Notes under the pieces: model-generated
What the model was told of the DNA's origin: nothing
Databases searched by the model: none
What the model saw: only the letters and a program-made list of their open reading frames with translations
Translations under genes and position numbers: made by a program
Assembly (NCBI GenBank): GCA_007131945.1
Contig: SLPP01000011.1
Coordinates: 1 to 27,199, forward strand
Origin: Paracoccaceae bacterium
Lineage (GTDB): Bacteria; Pseudomonadota; Alphaproteobacteria; Rhodobacterales; Rhodobacteraceae
Direction of reading: 5' to 3'
DNA: 27,199 bases
Shown here: positions 7,028-13,868 of the stretch, in pieces
Layout: the number at the start of each line of letters is the position of its first letter
Position numbering within the stretch: the first letter of the stretch is position 1

Positions 7028-8788
7028 CTAGCGTTCGGCGCGGAAGCGCAGCTCGAGCCGCCAGGCCGGGCCGCGCCCGTCCTCGCGCGGCAGGCGGCCG
7101 ATGTCGATCCGGCCGTCGAGCTGCATCGCGAAGGCCTCGATCAGCTCGACGCCGATCCCGTCCCCCGGTCCGGATGCAGGCTCGTCCGCCTCGCCCTCGC
7201 CCTCCGGCGCTTCCGGCGCCCCGGCCGCGAGGTTGGTGATCCGCAGCAGGATCTCGCCGCTCTCCTCGGGACGCAGCACGACCTCGATCCACCCCGCATC
7301 GCCCTCCCGGCCCGAGGAAAGATGCTTGACCGCGTTCGTCACCGCCTCGGTCACCAGGAAGGAAAGCGGCACGATCTGGTCGGTGCTCAGCACGACCGGC
7401 TCCAACCGCTTGATGAGCTCGGGCAGCCTGCCGGGAATGCCGCCGAGGCTGACGATGCGGCCGAGGATGTCCTCGATCACCCGGTCGGCGCGGACCTCCG
7501 ACAGGCGCGCTTCCTCGTAGAGCGAGCGGTGGATCGTGGCGAGGCCCTGCACCCGCTCCTGCACGTTGCGCAGCACGCGCTGCGCCTTGGGATCGTCGAA
7601 CTGCCGCGCCTGCAGGTTGATGATCGAGGAGATCAGCTGCAGGTTGTTCTTCACCCGGTGATGAACCTCCTTGAGAAGCACCGTCTTCTCGCTCAGCGCA
7701 TTCTCGAGTTCGGCCTCGTCGCGGGCGATGATCCGGGCCATGTTCCGGAAGGTCGTGTTCAGCTCGCGCAACTCGGCCGGCGGGTTTCCCGGCAGGTCTG
7801 CCCAGGCCTCGCGGTGGCCCAGCGCGAAGCGGCGCATCTGCCGGTTCAGCCCCTTCAGATGCCTCAGCACCAGGTGATAGAGCGACAGCAGCACGACACC
7901 CAGGCTCGCCAGCCACATCAGCGGCGGGAAGAGAAGCGGCAGCATCGCCGGACGCGTCGGCGGCAGGCCGGGCGAGGACTCGGGCCACATGCCCAGCGCA
8001 TAGAGCCGGCCGGGTATCACCTCGGCCACCGAGTAGACCGCCGCCTTGCCGTCGGCCGACTGGTCGCGGAAGACGGCGTTGCCGCCGCCCGACAGCCCGG
8101 CAAGCGACGTGTTCGCGGGCAGATGCGCCATCTTCGGGCTCTCCGGGTCCAGCGTCAGGACGTTGCCGACGTGGTTGATCAGCGTGGCGAACTGTGGCGC
8201 ATCCGCCAGCGATCGCCGCGCCATCAGCTCGAGCGACCGCCGGGTGATCGAGATCGAGACGAACCCCACCAGGTCCCGCTCCTGGAACACGGGGCGGGTG
8301 ACGATCACCACCGGCAGCCCGGTTGCCGCGCCCGAGGGATTGGCCGAGATCGTGGCCATCGGCGCCTCGCGCAGCTGCCGGAAGACCGGGCTCGCCGCAA
8401 AGCCGACCTCCTCGCCGCTGGAGCGACATTTCATCTCGCCGTCGAGATCGACGAAGCCGGCGAAGCTGAAGACGGCCGACCGCGCGATGAAGTCGGCGAG
8501 GAACGCGCTGCATTCCTCGGGATCGGCAAGCCGCTCCAGCACCAGCGACTCGATTGCCGAGGCCGAGGCGAGCGCGCTCTCGATCAGCGCCCGTTCGCCC
8601 ACCGTCGCTTCCGAGGCGAGACTCACGAGGCTGCGCTCGGCCGCGCGCTGTGCCGCACGGATGGCCTCGGTCGTCGTGCTGATCGCGATCGCGCCCAGCG
8701 GCAGAAGCGCCAGCGACATCAGGATCGTCAGCCGCAAGGCCAGCGTGTCGGTCAATCCCGACAGGTAACCCGGCCGCCTGATCCGCAT
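7028..8788 (-). CDS. Membrane sensor histidine kinase, HisKA_2 family, of the general stress response
   Basis: Protein of 586 residues. A first membrane helix (about 17-37) is followed by an extracytoplasmic sensor domain of roughly 240 residues, a second helix (LLFPPLMWLASLGVVLLSLY) and a cytoplasmic kinase core. The HisKA_2 phosphoacceptor motif EVHHRVKNNLQL has His376/377. An N-box (TEAVTNAVKH) and a G-box (GDGIGVELI) complete the ATPase domain. In related loci such kinases phosphorylate PhyR, and the gene order nepR-ecfG-kinase opposite phyR supports that. The ATG at 8788 lies 5 bp after the ecfG stop, so both are co-transcribed. The sensor domain looks like a periplasmic PAS/CACHE-type fold, but its ligand is unknown. 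The linker at about residues 530-550 is acidic and Pro/Gly-rich. Confidence 0.9.
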   Translation of the reverse strand: MRIRRPGYLSGLTDTLALRLTILMSLALLPLGAIAISTTTEAIRAAQRAAERSLVSLASEATVGERALIESALASASAIESLVLERLADPEECSAFLADFIARSAVFSFAGFVDLDGEMKCRSSGEEVGFAASPVFRQLREAPMATISANPSGAATGLPVVIVTRPVFQERDLVGFVSISITRRSLELMARRSLADAPQFATLINHVGNVLTLDPESPKMAHLPANTSLAGLSGGGNAVFRDQSADGKAAVYSVAEVIPGRLYALGMWPESSPGLPPTRPAMLPLLFPPLMWLASLGVVLLSLYHLVLRHLKGLNRQMRRFALGHREAWADLPGNPPAELRELNTTFRNMARIIARDEAELENALSEKTVLLKEVHHRVKNNLQLISSIINLQARQFDDPKAQRVLRNVQERVQGLATIHRSLYEEARLSEVRADRVIEDILGRIVSLGGIPGRLPELIKRLEPVVLSTDQIVPLSFLVTEAVTNAVKHLSSGREGDAGWIEVVLRPEESGEILLRITNLAAGAPEAPEGEGEADEPASGPGDGIGVELIEAFAMQLDGRIDIGRLPREDGRGPAWRLELRFRAER

Positions 8789-8793
8789 CCGGT

Positions 8794-9414
8794 CTATCCC
8801 GTGCCCTGGCGTTGCCGCGAGAGGACCGCGAGCGTCGAGGCTTCGGTCAGGTCCATCCCCTCGCCCTCGTCGAGGCCGAGGATCGCGGCCAGCGCCCGCC
8901 GACCGCGATTCGCCCGGCTCTTGATCGTGCCCGGCGCGCATTGGCAGGTTTCCGCCGCCTCCTCGACCGAGAACCCCATGGCCCCGACCAGCATCAGCGC
9001 CTCGCGCTGTTCGACGGGCAGTTGCGTGAAGGCCGCCGCCAGGTCGGCAAGCGCCAGCCGCCCGTCATGGTCCGGCTTCGAGGCCAGCTGGCCTGCCAGC
9101 ACGTCATCGACATCGGCAACCTCGCGCGCCCGCTTGCGGCGCATCGAGTGGAAGGAGTTGCGCAGGATGGTGAAGAGCCAGGCGCGCAGGTTCGTGCCCG
9201 GCGTGAAAAGATCGAACTTCGACCAGGCCTTGAGCAGCGTTTCCTGCACGAGGTCGTCGGCGATGCTCGAATTGCGGGCAAGGCTCAGCGCGAATGCGCG
9301 CAGCGACGGCAGATGCTCGATGATCGCTTCGCGCGGATCGTCCGAACGCACGGCTTCGCGCGCGGCACCGGCAGGAGCGACGGGCGCGCCATGACAGACC
9401 GACGTGTCGGTCAT
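8794..9414 (-). CDS. ecfG: General stress ECF sigma factor EcfG
   Basis: Sigma factor of 206 residues that directs RNA polymerase to GGAAC-N16-CGTT promoters in the alphaproteobacterial general stress response. Region 2 is clear (ADDLVQETLLKAWSKFD, then NLRAWLFTILRN), as is region 4 (LPVEQREALMLVGAMGFSVE, then CAPGTIKSRANRGRRAL). It starts in an ATGA overlap with nepR, its anti-sigma factor, and is followed 5 bp later by the sensor kinase. Assignment to EcfG rests both on sequence and on the nepR/phyR neighbours. Expression is probably autoregulated, because a perfect EcfG promoter precedes nepR at 9684-9708. Confidence 0.93.
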   Translation of the reverse strand: MTDTSVCHGAPVAPAGAAREAVRSDDPREAIIEHLPSLRAFALSLARNSSIADDLVQETLLKAWSKFDLFTPGTNLRAWLFTILRNSFHSMRRKRAREVADVDDVLAGQLASKPDHDGRLALADLAAAFTQLPVEQREALMLVGAMGFSVEEAAETCQCAPGTIKSRANRGRRALAAILGLDEGEGMDLTEASTLAVLSRQRQGTG

Positions 9415-9587
9415 TTTCGTGAACTCTCGTCGCGCAGGCGCGCCACCAGCGCCTTGAGGTTGTCCGGCAGCTCTTCCTGAACCTGTCGTTCGTAGAGCAG
9501 CTTGAGGTTCTCGTTGATCTGCTGCTCGACGGCCGAAGATATCCGGCGCTGCCCCTCGCGGCGCGTCTCTGGCGGTTTCATCTGCAT
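9411..9587 (-). CDS. nepR: Anti-sigma factor NepR
   Basis: Small protein of 58 residues of the NepR family. NepR binds and silences EcfG until phosphorylated PhyR titrates it away. The family core is visible: INENLKLLYERQVQEELPDNLKALVARL, two short helices joined by the conserved Glu-x-x-Pro-Asp turn. The stop overlaps the ecfG ATG (9411-9414). The chosen ATG (9587) has only a weak ribosome-binding site. An ATG two codons later and an in-frame GTG at 9614, which would give 67 residues, are alternatives. The promoter at 9684-9708 leaves a leader of roughly 90 nt. Confidence 0.88.
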   Translation of the reverse strand: MQMKPPETRREGQRRISSAVEQQINENLKLLYERQVQEELPDNLKALVARLRDESSRK

Positions 9588-9676
9588 CTTGCTACTGTTC
9601 GTTCTCGATTTCACGTTGCGCTCTTTGCCGAGCGGTTTCAACACTTCGATCGGTGACCCGAAAAACGGGGCAGACG

Positions 9677-9701
9677 GGAACCGAACGTGCCGCGAGGCGT
9701 T
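9677..9701 (+). promoter_or_regulatory. EcfG promoter of phyR
   Basis: GGAAC (9677-9681), 16-bp spacer, CGTT (9698-9701), ending 33 bp before the phyR ATG. It is a perfect consensus and overlaps head-on with the nepR promoter on the other strand. Confidence 0.88.
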
Positions 9702-9708
9702 TGGTTCC
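9684..9708 (-). promoter_or_regulatory. EcfG promoter of nepR-ecfG-kinase operon
   Basis: On the minus strand: GGAAC (9708-9704), 16-bp spacer, CGTT (9687-9684). It is a perfect consensus, interleaved with the phyR promoter so that each -35 lies just beyond the other's -10. This predicts autoregulation of the operon. Confidence 0.87.
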
Positions 9709-9734
9709 ACGGATTCCGAAGGGAAACGGGAGAA

Positions 9735-10583
9735 ATGACAGAAAAACGAGACGCAGCCGTCGAAACGGCGCAGGAGAAACCGGGCGACGAGAGCATGGCG
9801 ATGCGCATCGCGGCGGAATTGCCCTATCTGCGCCGCTACGCGCGCGCGCTGACCGGCAGCCAGCAGTCCGGCGACCGCTACGCCGCGGCGACGATCGAGG
9901 CGCTGATCCACGACCGGTCGCTGCTCGAGGCCGAATCGAGCCCGAGGATCGCGCTCTTCCGCGCCTTTCACGTCGTCTGGCAGACATCCGGCGCCCCGGT
10001 CACGCGCGAGGGGGGTGACGGGCTCGAAACCCGCGCCCAGTCGCATCTCGGCCGGCTGACCCCGAACACGCGCGAGGCGCTCCTGTTGCGCACCATCGAG
10101 GGGTTCGACCATGCCGAGATCGGCCGGATCATGCAGATCGACCCGGCCGAGGCCGAGGAACTCGTCGCCATCGCCTATCGCGAGATGGAGACCAGCATCC
10201 GCGGCAGGGTCCTGGTGATCGAGGACGAACCCCTGATCGCGCTCGACATCAAGGGGATCGTTTCCGACATGGGGCACGCGGTCACGGGCATCGCCCGGAC
10301 GCACGACCAGGCGGTGAGCCTCGGGCGCAAGGAACGGCCGGACCTGATCCTCGCCGATATCCAGCTTGCCGACAATTCCTCGGGCATCGACGCGGTGAAC
10401 GAGATCCTCGCAGATCTCGGCGAGGTGCCGGTGATCTTCATCACCGCCTTCCCCGACCGGCTGCTGACCGGAGAGAAGCCCGAGCCCGCCTTCCTGATCA
10501 CCAAGCCCTTCGTGCCCGAGCAGGTGCGCTCGGCGGTGTCGCAGGCGATGTTCTTCGCCTCGACCGAAACGCTCTTCGGCTGA
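9735..10583 (+). CDS. phyR: General stress response regulator PhyR
   Basis: Anti-anti-sigma response regulator of 282 residues. Residues 20-150 form a sigma-like domain that mimics EcfG and binds NepR (LPYLRRYARALTGS, then LTPNTREALLLRTIEGF and EELVAIAYREME). Residues 155-280 form a receiver with acidic pocket Glu163/Asp164, phosphoacceptor Asp208 (ILADIQ), Thr237 and Lys257 (ITKPF). Phosphorylation opens the sigma-like domain, sequesters NepR and frees EcfG. GGGAGA lies 5 nt before the ATG at 9735. The frame is open further upstream to 9687, but that would overlap the promoter. The gene is transcribed away from the nepR operon and is followed by a 12-bp hairpin. Confidence 0.95.
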   Translation: MTEKRDAAVETAQEKPGDESMAMRIAAELPYLRRYARALTGSQQSGDRYAAATIEALIHDRSLLEAESSPRIALFRAFHVVWQTSGAPVTREGGDGLETRAQSHLGRLTPNTREALLLRTIEGFDHAEIGRIMQIDPAEAEELVAIAYREMETSIRGRVLVIEDEPLIALDIKGIVSDMGHAVTGIARTHDQAVSLGRKERPDLILADIQLADNSSGIDAVNEILADLGEVPVIFITAFPDRLLTGEKPEPAFLITKPFVPEQVRSAVSQAMFFASTETLFG

Positions 10584-10618
10584 TCGATCGAGACTGTCAC
10601 CGGCGACGATTTCCCGAT

Positions 10619-10646
10619 GGGCGGCGCCGGACGACCGGCGCCGCCC
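10619..10646. terminator. Strong hairpin after phyR
   Basis: GGGCGGCGCCGG (10619-10630) and CCGGCGCCGCCC (10635-10646) pair perfectly around a 4-nt loop. No T-run follows on either strand. It could end phyR transcription and also any minus-strand RNA starting from the element at 10762-10838. Confidence 0.65.
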
Positions 10647-10761
10647 CTGTCGTCGGTCGTCGGCCGTCGGTCGTCCGGGCCGCGCAGCGCTCGGGCCCGA
10701 GCCTGTCTCCTCCCGCCCCGGCGCCTGCGCCGTCTCGCGGTCACCCGCGCGCCGCCCGGGC

Positions 10762-10838
10762 CAAAGGTTTCATTACGGTTAATTTTTTCGATTTCCAGTT
10801 CAATATCAATGAACTGGAAAGAGGTTCACGCGTGGACC
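10762..10838 (-). repeat. Copy A of a four-copy 77-bp intergenic element
   Basis: Read on the minus strand: a 16-bp imperfect dyad GGTCCACGCGTGAACC (10838-10823), 13 bp, TTGATAT (10809-10803), then TTAACC starting 27 bp after the TTGA, then GAAACCTTTG starting 11 bp after TTAACC (10771-10762). A second, perfect 10-bp inverted repeat, TTTCCAGTTC with a 9-nt loop (10792-10820), overlaps it. It lies between the convergent 3' ends of phyR and the 10890-11141 gene, so it is not a promoter of either. The rest of the 306-bp gap holds only short GTCGGTCGTCGG-type repeats near 10650-10675. Confidence 0.7.
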
Positions 10839-10889
10839 AGCTGCCTGCGGCAACCTCCGGAAGCCAATTGGCGGTCGATGCCGGTCGAT

Positions 10890-11141
10890 TCAGTCCGCCG
10901 GTTCCGGCGCCGGATCGGTCGCCTCGTCGACGGTTTCTGCGTCGATCACCGGCGCGCCGGGCGCCGCGTCGGTCTCGGCCGGCGTTTCCGGCACGGGCGG
11001 CTCAGCCGTCTCGGTATCCACCGTGAAGGCGAGGAAAGCGAGGAAGAGCGCGCCGACGACGACAAGGACCGCCACGATTCCGATCAGCGGACCCCAGTGG
11101 CGTTTCTTCTGTTTCTCGACATTGGTTCTAGGAGCCGACAT
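10890..11141 (-). CDS. Small single-span membrane protein under EcfG control
   Basis: Protein of 83 residues: a basic cytoplasmic N-terminus ([12 protein letters not shown]), one membrane helix ([20 protein letters not shown]) and an acidic, Pro-rich tail of about 45 residues likely outside the cytoplasm. GGAGG lies 5 nt before the ATG at 11141, which favours this start over in-frame ATGs at 11159 and 11195. I do not recognise a named family, and no enzyme motif is visible. A perfect EcfG promoter at 11251-11227 on this strand makes it a predicted member of the general stress regulon, perhaps acting at the envelope. Confidence 0.8.
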   Translation of the reverse strand: MSAPRTNVEKQKKRHWGPLIGIVAVLVVVGALFLAFLAFTVDTETAEPPVPETPAETDAAPGAPVIDAETVDEATDPAPEPAD

Positions 11142-11226
11142 CTTGCCTCCAGTCTTCATGTCCAGCCCACCGGCCCGCGCCTGTCTCGGCACCAAGGCCG
11201 GGAGCGGTACGCTTCGTCAGGAAACC

Positions 11227-11251
11227 AACGCAACCGACAGCGCGAGGTTCC
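11227..11251 (-). promoter_or_regulatory. EcfG promoter of the small membrane protein gene
   Basis: On the minus strand: GGAAC (11251-11247), 16-bp spacer, CGTT (11230-11227). It is a perfect consensus. The start codon at 11141 lies 86 bp downstream. Confidence 0.83.
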
Positions 11252-11314
11252 ATCCTCCACGGGTTTGCCAGCGATCGGCCGTCGGCCTGCTTCGGCCGGG
11301 CGACCGGATCATCG

Positions 11315-11339
11315 GGAACCGCGCGCGCCGATGCGTGTT
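11315..11339 (+). promoter_or_regulatory. Probable EcfG promoter of the DUF1328 gene
   Basis: GGAAC (11315-11319), 16-bp spacer, TGTT (11336-11339), one base off the -10 consensus. It lies 37 bp before the DUF1328 start and is divergent from the perfect promoter at 11227-11251. Confidence 0.6.
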
Positions 11340-11376
11340 GTCCCGCCAATCGCAACCTGATGTGAAAGGACATGCC

Positions 11377-11550
11377 ATGCTTGGTTGGGCCCTGACGTTC
11401 CTGATCGTTGCCCTCATCGCGGCCGCCCTCGGCTTCACCGGGATCGCCGGAGCGGCGTCCTCGATCGCGCAGATCCTGTTCGTCGTCTTCCTGATCCTGT
11501 TCGTCGTAGCCATGGTGTCGCGCGCGATCCAGGGCCGCCCGCCGGTCTGA
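11377..11550 (+). CDS. DUF1328-family small membrane protein
   Basis: Protein of 57 residues made of two membrane helices: [20 protein letters not shown], then a [11 protein letters not shown] link, then [17 protein letters not shown]. This matches the DUF1328 (YtjA-like) family along its whole length; the function is unknown. AAAGGA precedes the ATG at 11377. An out-of-frame ATG 5 bp upstream is not used. Its promoter is one base off the EcfG consensus, and such proteins are commonly stress-induced, so general stress control is likely. A 10-bp hairpin terminator follows. Confidence 0.9.
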   Translation: MLGWALTFLIVALIAAALGFTGIAGAASSIAQILFVVFLILFVVAMVSRAIQGRPPV

Positions 11551-11572
11551 CACCCGGCTGTTTTCCTTCCCG

Positions 11573-11598
11573 GGCCGCCGACCGCCGCGTCGGCGGCC
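11573..11598 (+). terminator. Hairpin terminator after the DUF1328 gene
   Basis: GGCCGCCGAC (11573-11582) and GTCGGCGGCC (11589-11598) pair perfectly around CGCCGC, followed by the moderately T-rich TGTTCTAATC. Confidence 0.68.
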
Positions 11599-11734
11599 TG
11601 TTCTAATCCGCTACCGGGATTCCCGGCCCGGGTCGGGCATTGCGATGACGCGCGGCAACACCGTGCGGGAAAGCCATCCTCCCGGTCGTCCCGATTCCCG
11701 GAAATGACCGTGGACAGACACGCGACGCGCGAGG

Positions 11735-11811
11735 TGCTCAAATTTGCGCAGCTCTACAAGTATCTGTAAGAAATACAGAATACGCCCGCGTTAACCACAA
11801 CGAAATCTTTG
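11735..11811 (+). repeat. Copy B of the four-copy 77-bp intergenic element
   Basis: A 16-bp dyad TGCTCAAATTTGCGCA (11735-11750; 7 of 8 positions symmetric), 13 bp, CTGTAAG (11764-11770) at the place of the TTGATAT box, TTAACC (11791-11796) 27 bp on, and GAAATCTTTG (11802-11811) 11 bp after that. The TTAACC/GAAATC part sits in the loop of a 6-bp stem (CCCGCG 11785-11790, CGCGGG 11812-11817). A small dyad CTGTA-N5-TACAG lies at 11764-11778. It lies between convergent genes. The rest of the 360-bp gap holds the hairpins described nearby. Confidence 0.65.
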
Positions 11812-11888
11812 CGCGGGCCGTCACGACGCCATCTCGAGCCGGGGACCCGCAGCGAACGAAGCCCGAAAACCGGGCATCGCGTCAAGCT

Positions 11889-11910
11889 GCCGGCATGATC
11901 GCCTGCCGGC
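11889..11910 (-). terminator. Stem-loop after the LacI-type regulator gene
   Basis: GCCGGCA and TGCCGGC form a 7-bp stem with an 8-nt loop immediately after the stop codon on the minus strand. A smaller stem, GCCCG/CGGGC, follows at 11861-11875. Confidence 0.5.
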
Positions 11911-12930
11911 TCAGCGCGTTTCGCCGGGGCGTCCTGTCGAATGGCGCTCGACCAGTTCGATCGGGAGCATCACATGCCCCGCCTTCGTCATGTCGGCGAT
12001 CAGGGCCAGGACGCGTTCCACCGTTTCGGAGCCGATCCGGGTGGCCGGGATCTCGACCGAGCTCAGCGACGGCGAGACATGGGCGGCAAGCTCGATATTG
12101 TCGATGCCCGCGATCGACATCTCCTCGGGCACCGCGATGCCCCGCGCGTGGCATTCGGCGATGGCGCCGATGGCGATGACATCGACGGTCCCGATCAGCG
12201 CCGTCGGGCGATCGGCAAGCTCGAGCAGGATGCTGCAGCCGACGCGTCCGCCCGGAACCGACAGCGCCTGTTCGGTGAGATAGGCGGCGGGCAGCGCCAC
12301 CCCGGCCTCGGAAAGCGCGGCGCGGATCCCCTCCAGCCGCGCGCGCTGGCGGTCGTTGTGGCGAAGGCGGCCGGTGATCACCGCGATCCGGCGATGGCCG
12401 AGGGCCAGAAGATGCCGCGCGACCAGTTCGCCCGCCGCGTGGTTGTCGACGCCGACACAGGCGTGATCGGAACGCCCGCACCACATCTGGACAACCGGGA
12501 CGCCGGCCGATTCGACGAGTTTCCAGGTCGCCTCGGGCCGGCTGCCGCCGACAAGGACGAGGCCGTCGATCCCGTGCGCCAGCAGCTTGTCCACCGCGGC
12601 GAACTCGCCAGCCGGATCGTATTCGTGCGAGGCGACGAGCAGCTGGTAGCCGGCGGCGTCGAGGCTGCGCTGCATCTCCTGCAGCGTGTCAGCGAAGATC
12701 GGGGAATTCAGCGTCGGGATCACCACGCCGACCGTATGCGACTTCCCGGAAGCGAGCGTGCGCGCCACGTGGTCCGGGCGGTAGCCGAGCCGCGCCGCCG
12801 CCGCGCGCACGCGTTCGAGCGTGTCTGCACGCAGCATCTCGGGCTGGGACATCGCCCGCGAGACGGTCGCGATCGAGACGCCGGCCGCGTGGGCGACATC
12901 GGTCAGGCTGGAGCGTTGACGGCGGGCCAT
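11911..12930 (-). CDS. LacI/GalR-family transcriptional regulator
   Basis: DNA-binding protein of 339 residues. The N-terminal helix-turn-helix is typical (LTDVAHAAGVSIATVSRAMS, about residues 9-28), followed by the hinge helix region RPDHVARTLASGKSHTVGVV. A periplasmic-binding-protein-like effector domain follows (VGVVIPTLNSPIFADTL to the C-terminus). It is divergent from the ABC/hps/suy operon starting at 13080, and a LacI-type operator lies in between (13029-13044). It is therefore likely a repressor of that operon that responds to a sulfonate or pathway intermediate. LacI control would be unusual for sulfonate genes, which in described cases often have LysR, GntR or IclR regulators. The ribosome-binding site is weak. 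A second operator-like site, TGCAAACTTTTCAT (12943-12956), lies just before its start. Confidence 0.92.
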   Translation of the reverse strand: MARRQRSSLTDVAHAAGVSIATVSRAMSQPEMLRADTLERVRAAAARLGYRPDHVARTLASGKSHTVGVVIPTLNSPIFADTLQEMQRSLDAAGYQLLVASHEYDPAGEFAAVDKLLAHGIDGLVLVGGSRPEATWKLVESAGVPVVQMWCGRSDHACVGVDNHAAGELVARHLLALGHRRIAVITGRLRHNDRQRARLEGIRAALSEAGVALPAAYLTEQALSVPGGRVGCSILLELADRPTALIGTVDVIAIGAIAECHARGIAVPEEMSIAGIDNIELAAHVSPSLSSVEIPATRIGSETVERVLALIADMTKAGHVMLPIELVERHSTGRPGETR

Positions 12931-12988
12931 GGAAAAAAGATCTGCAAACTTTTCATCTCCTTACATATCTCGAAAGAAAGGAGAAAGC

Positions 12989-13003
12989 AAGTTCCGAGAA
13001 CTT
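12989..13003. promoter_or_regulatory. Palindrome in the lacI/ABC operon intergenic region
   Basis: AAGTTC-CGA-GAACTT is a perfect 6-3-6 inverted repeat between the divergent genes. It could bind a second regulator; there is no direct evidence. Confidence 0.35.
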
Positions 13004-13008
13004 CCGCA

Positions 13009-13044
13009 TTGACGAAACAAATGACAAGATGTAAACGCTTTCAT
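13009..13044 (+). promoter_or_regulatory. LacI-type operator and promoter of the sulfonate operon
   Basis: ATGTAAACGCTTTCAT (13029-13044) fits the LacI/GalR-family operator pattern with a central CG and 6 of 8 symmetric positions. TTGACG at 13009-13014 can act as -35. The -10 would fall at about 13032-13037 (TAAACG, a weak match), inside the operator, which would give simple repression. The operon GTG start lies 36 bp downstream of the operator. Confidence 0.7.
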
Positions 13045-13079
13045 TACGCGTTCGTATCGCGGTCCTGAGGGAGGATGCC

Positions 13080-13865
13080 GTGCCAAGACGCCTGACAATC
13101 GGCGCCGCCACGATCCTGACGCTGGTCGTCCTGTGGTTCCTGGTAACCTCCGTCCTGGGGCTGATCGCCCCGGGGCGCTTCCCCTCGCCGCAGGCGACCA
13201 TCGCCGCGCTCGATCACGTGCTCTTCCGCGGCTATGCCGGTGGCACGCTCGTTGAGCACGTGGTCAATTCGCTCCGTCTGGTGCTGCTCGGATTCCTCGT
13301 CGCCATCGTCACCGGCGTCCCCTTGGGCCTGCTGATGGGCTGGAACCGGACCGCCGAGGCGCTGATCAATCCCGTCTTCCTGATCATCCGGCCGATCCCG
13401 CCGCTGGCCTGGATTCCGCTCGCCATCCTCTGGCTCGGGCTCGGCGACGGGGCGAAGATCATGGTGATCTGGTTCGCCGCCTTCGTTCCCTCGGTGATCA
13501 ACGCCTATGCCGGCGTGCGCACGATCGAGAAACCGGTGCTCGAGGCCGCAGCGATGCTGGGAACGCCGAAGCTGCGCTTCATCGTCGAGGTGCTGGTGCC
13601 GGCGGCGAGCCCGATGATCTTCACCGGCCTGCGCCTGTCGCTGCAGGCGTCCTGGACGACGCTGGTCGCGGCCGAACTGGTCGGCGCCTTCTACGGACTC
13701 GGCCGGGTGCTGAACGTCGCGCAGCAGGATCTCTATCCCGGCATGATCCTGGTCGGGATGATCGCCGTCGCGATCCTCGGCTGGGCGACGACCAAGGGCC
13801 TCGGCATGCTCGAGGCGCGCGCGCTGAGCTGGAACCAGGCCGCGGCGCTGGCAGGAAAGGGCTGA
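13080..13865 (+). CDS. ABC transporter permease 1, sulfonate/taurine (SsuC/TauC) type
   Basis: Inner-membrane permease of 261 residues of the binding-protein-dependent family. It has an N-terminal helix, a periplasmic SPQATIAAL stretch, about five further helices and the ATPase-contact (EAA) motif EAAAMLGTPKLRFIVEVLVPAASPMIFTGLR. The GTG at 13080 is used because GAGGGAGG lies 6 nt upstream; the nearby ATG at 13075 is out of frame. It is the first gene of the operon, and the second permease starts 3 bp after its stop. Two different permeases imply a heteromeric channel, unlike the single TauC or SsuC subunit of the classical systems. Confidence 0.9.
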   Translation: MPRRLTIGAATILTLVVLWFLVTSVLGLIAPGRFPSPQATIAALDHVLFRGYAGGTLVEHVVNSLRLVLLGFLVAIVTGVPLGLLMGWNRTAEALINPVFLIIRPIPPLAWIPLAILWLGLGDGAKIMVIWFAAFVPSVINAYAGVRTIEKPVLEAAAMLGTPKLRFIVEVLVPAASPMIFTGLRLSLQASWTTLVAAELVGAFYGLGRVLNVAQQDLYPGMILVGMIAVAILGWATTKGLGMLEARALSWNQAAALAGKG

Positions 13866-13868
13866 GCC

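Noticed and set aside
10640..10676. GTCGGTCGTCGG-type short repeats as a tandem array or CRISPR
   Set aside because: There are only a few irregular units of 4-8 bases without spacers; they are compatible with local GC bias.
11791..11799. TTAACCACA in element copies B and C as a DnaA box
   Set aside because: It differs from TTATCCACA at a key position, and copies A and D have TTAACCGTA and TTTACCGAA, so the box is not what is conserved.
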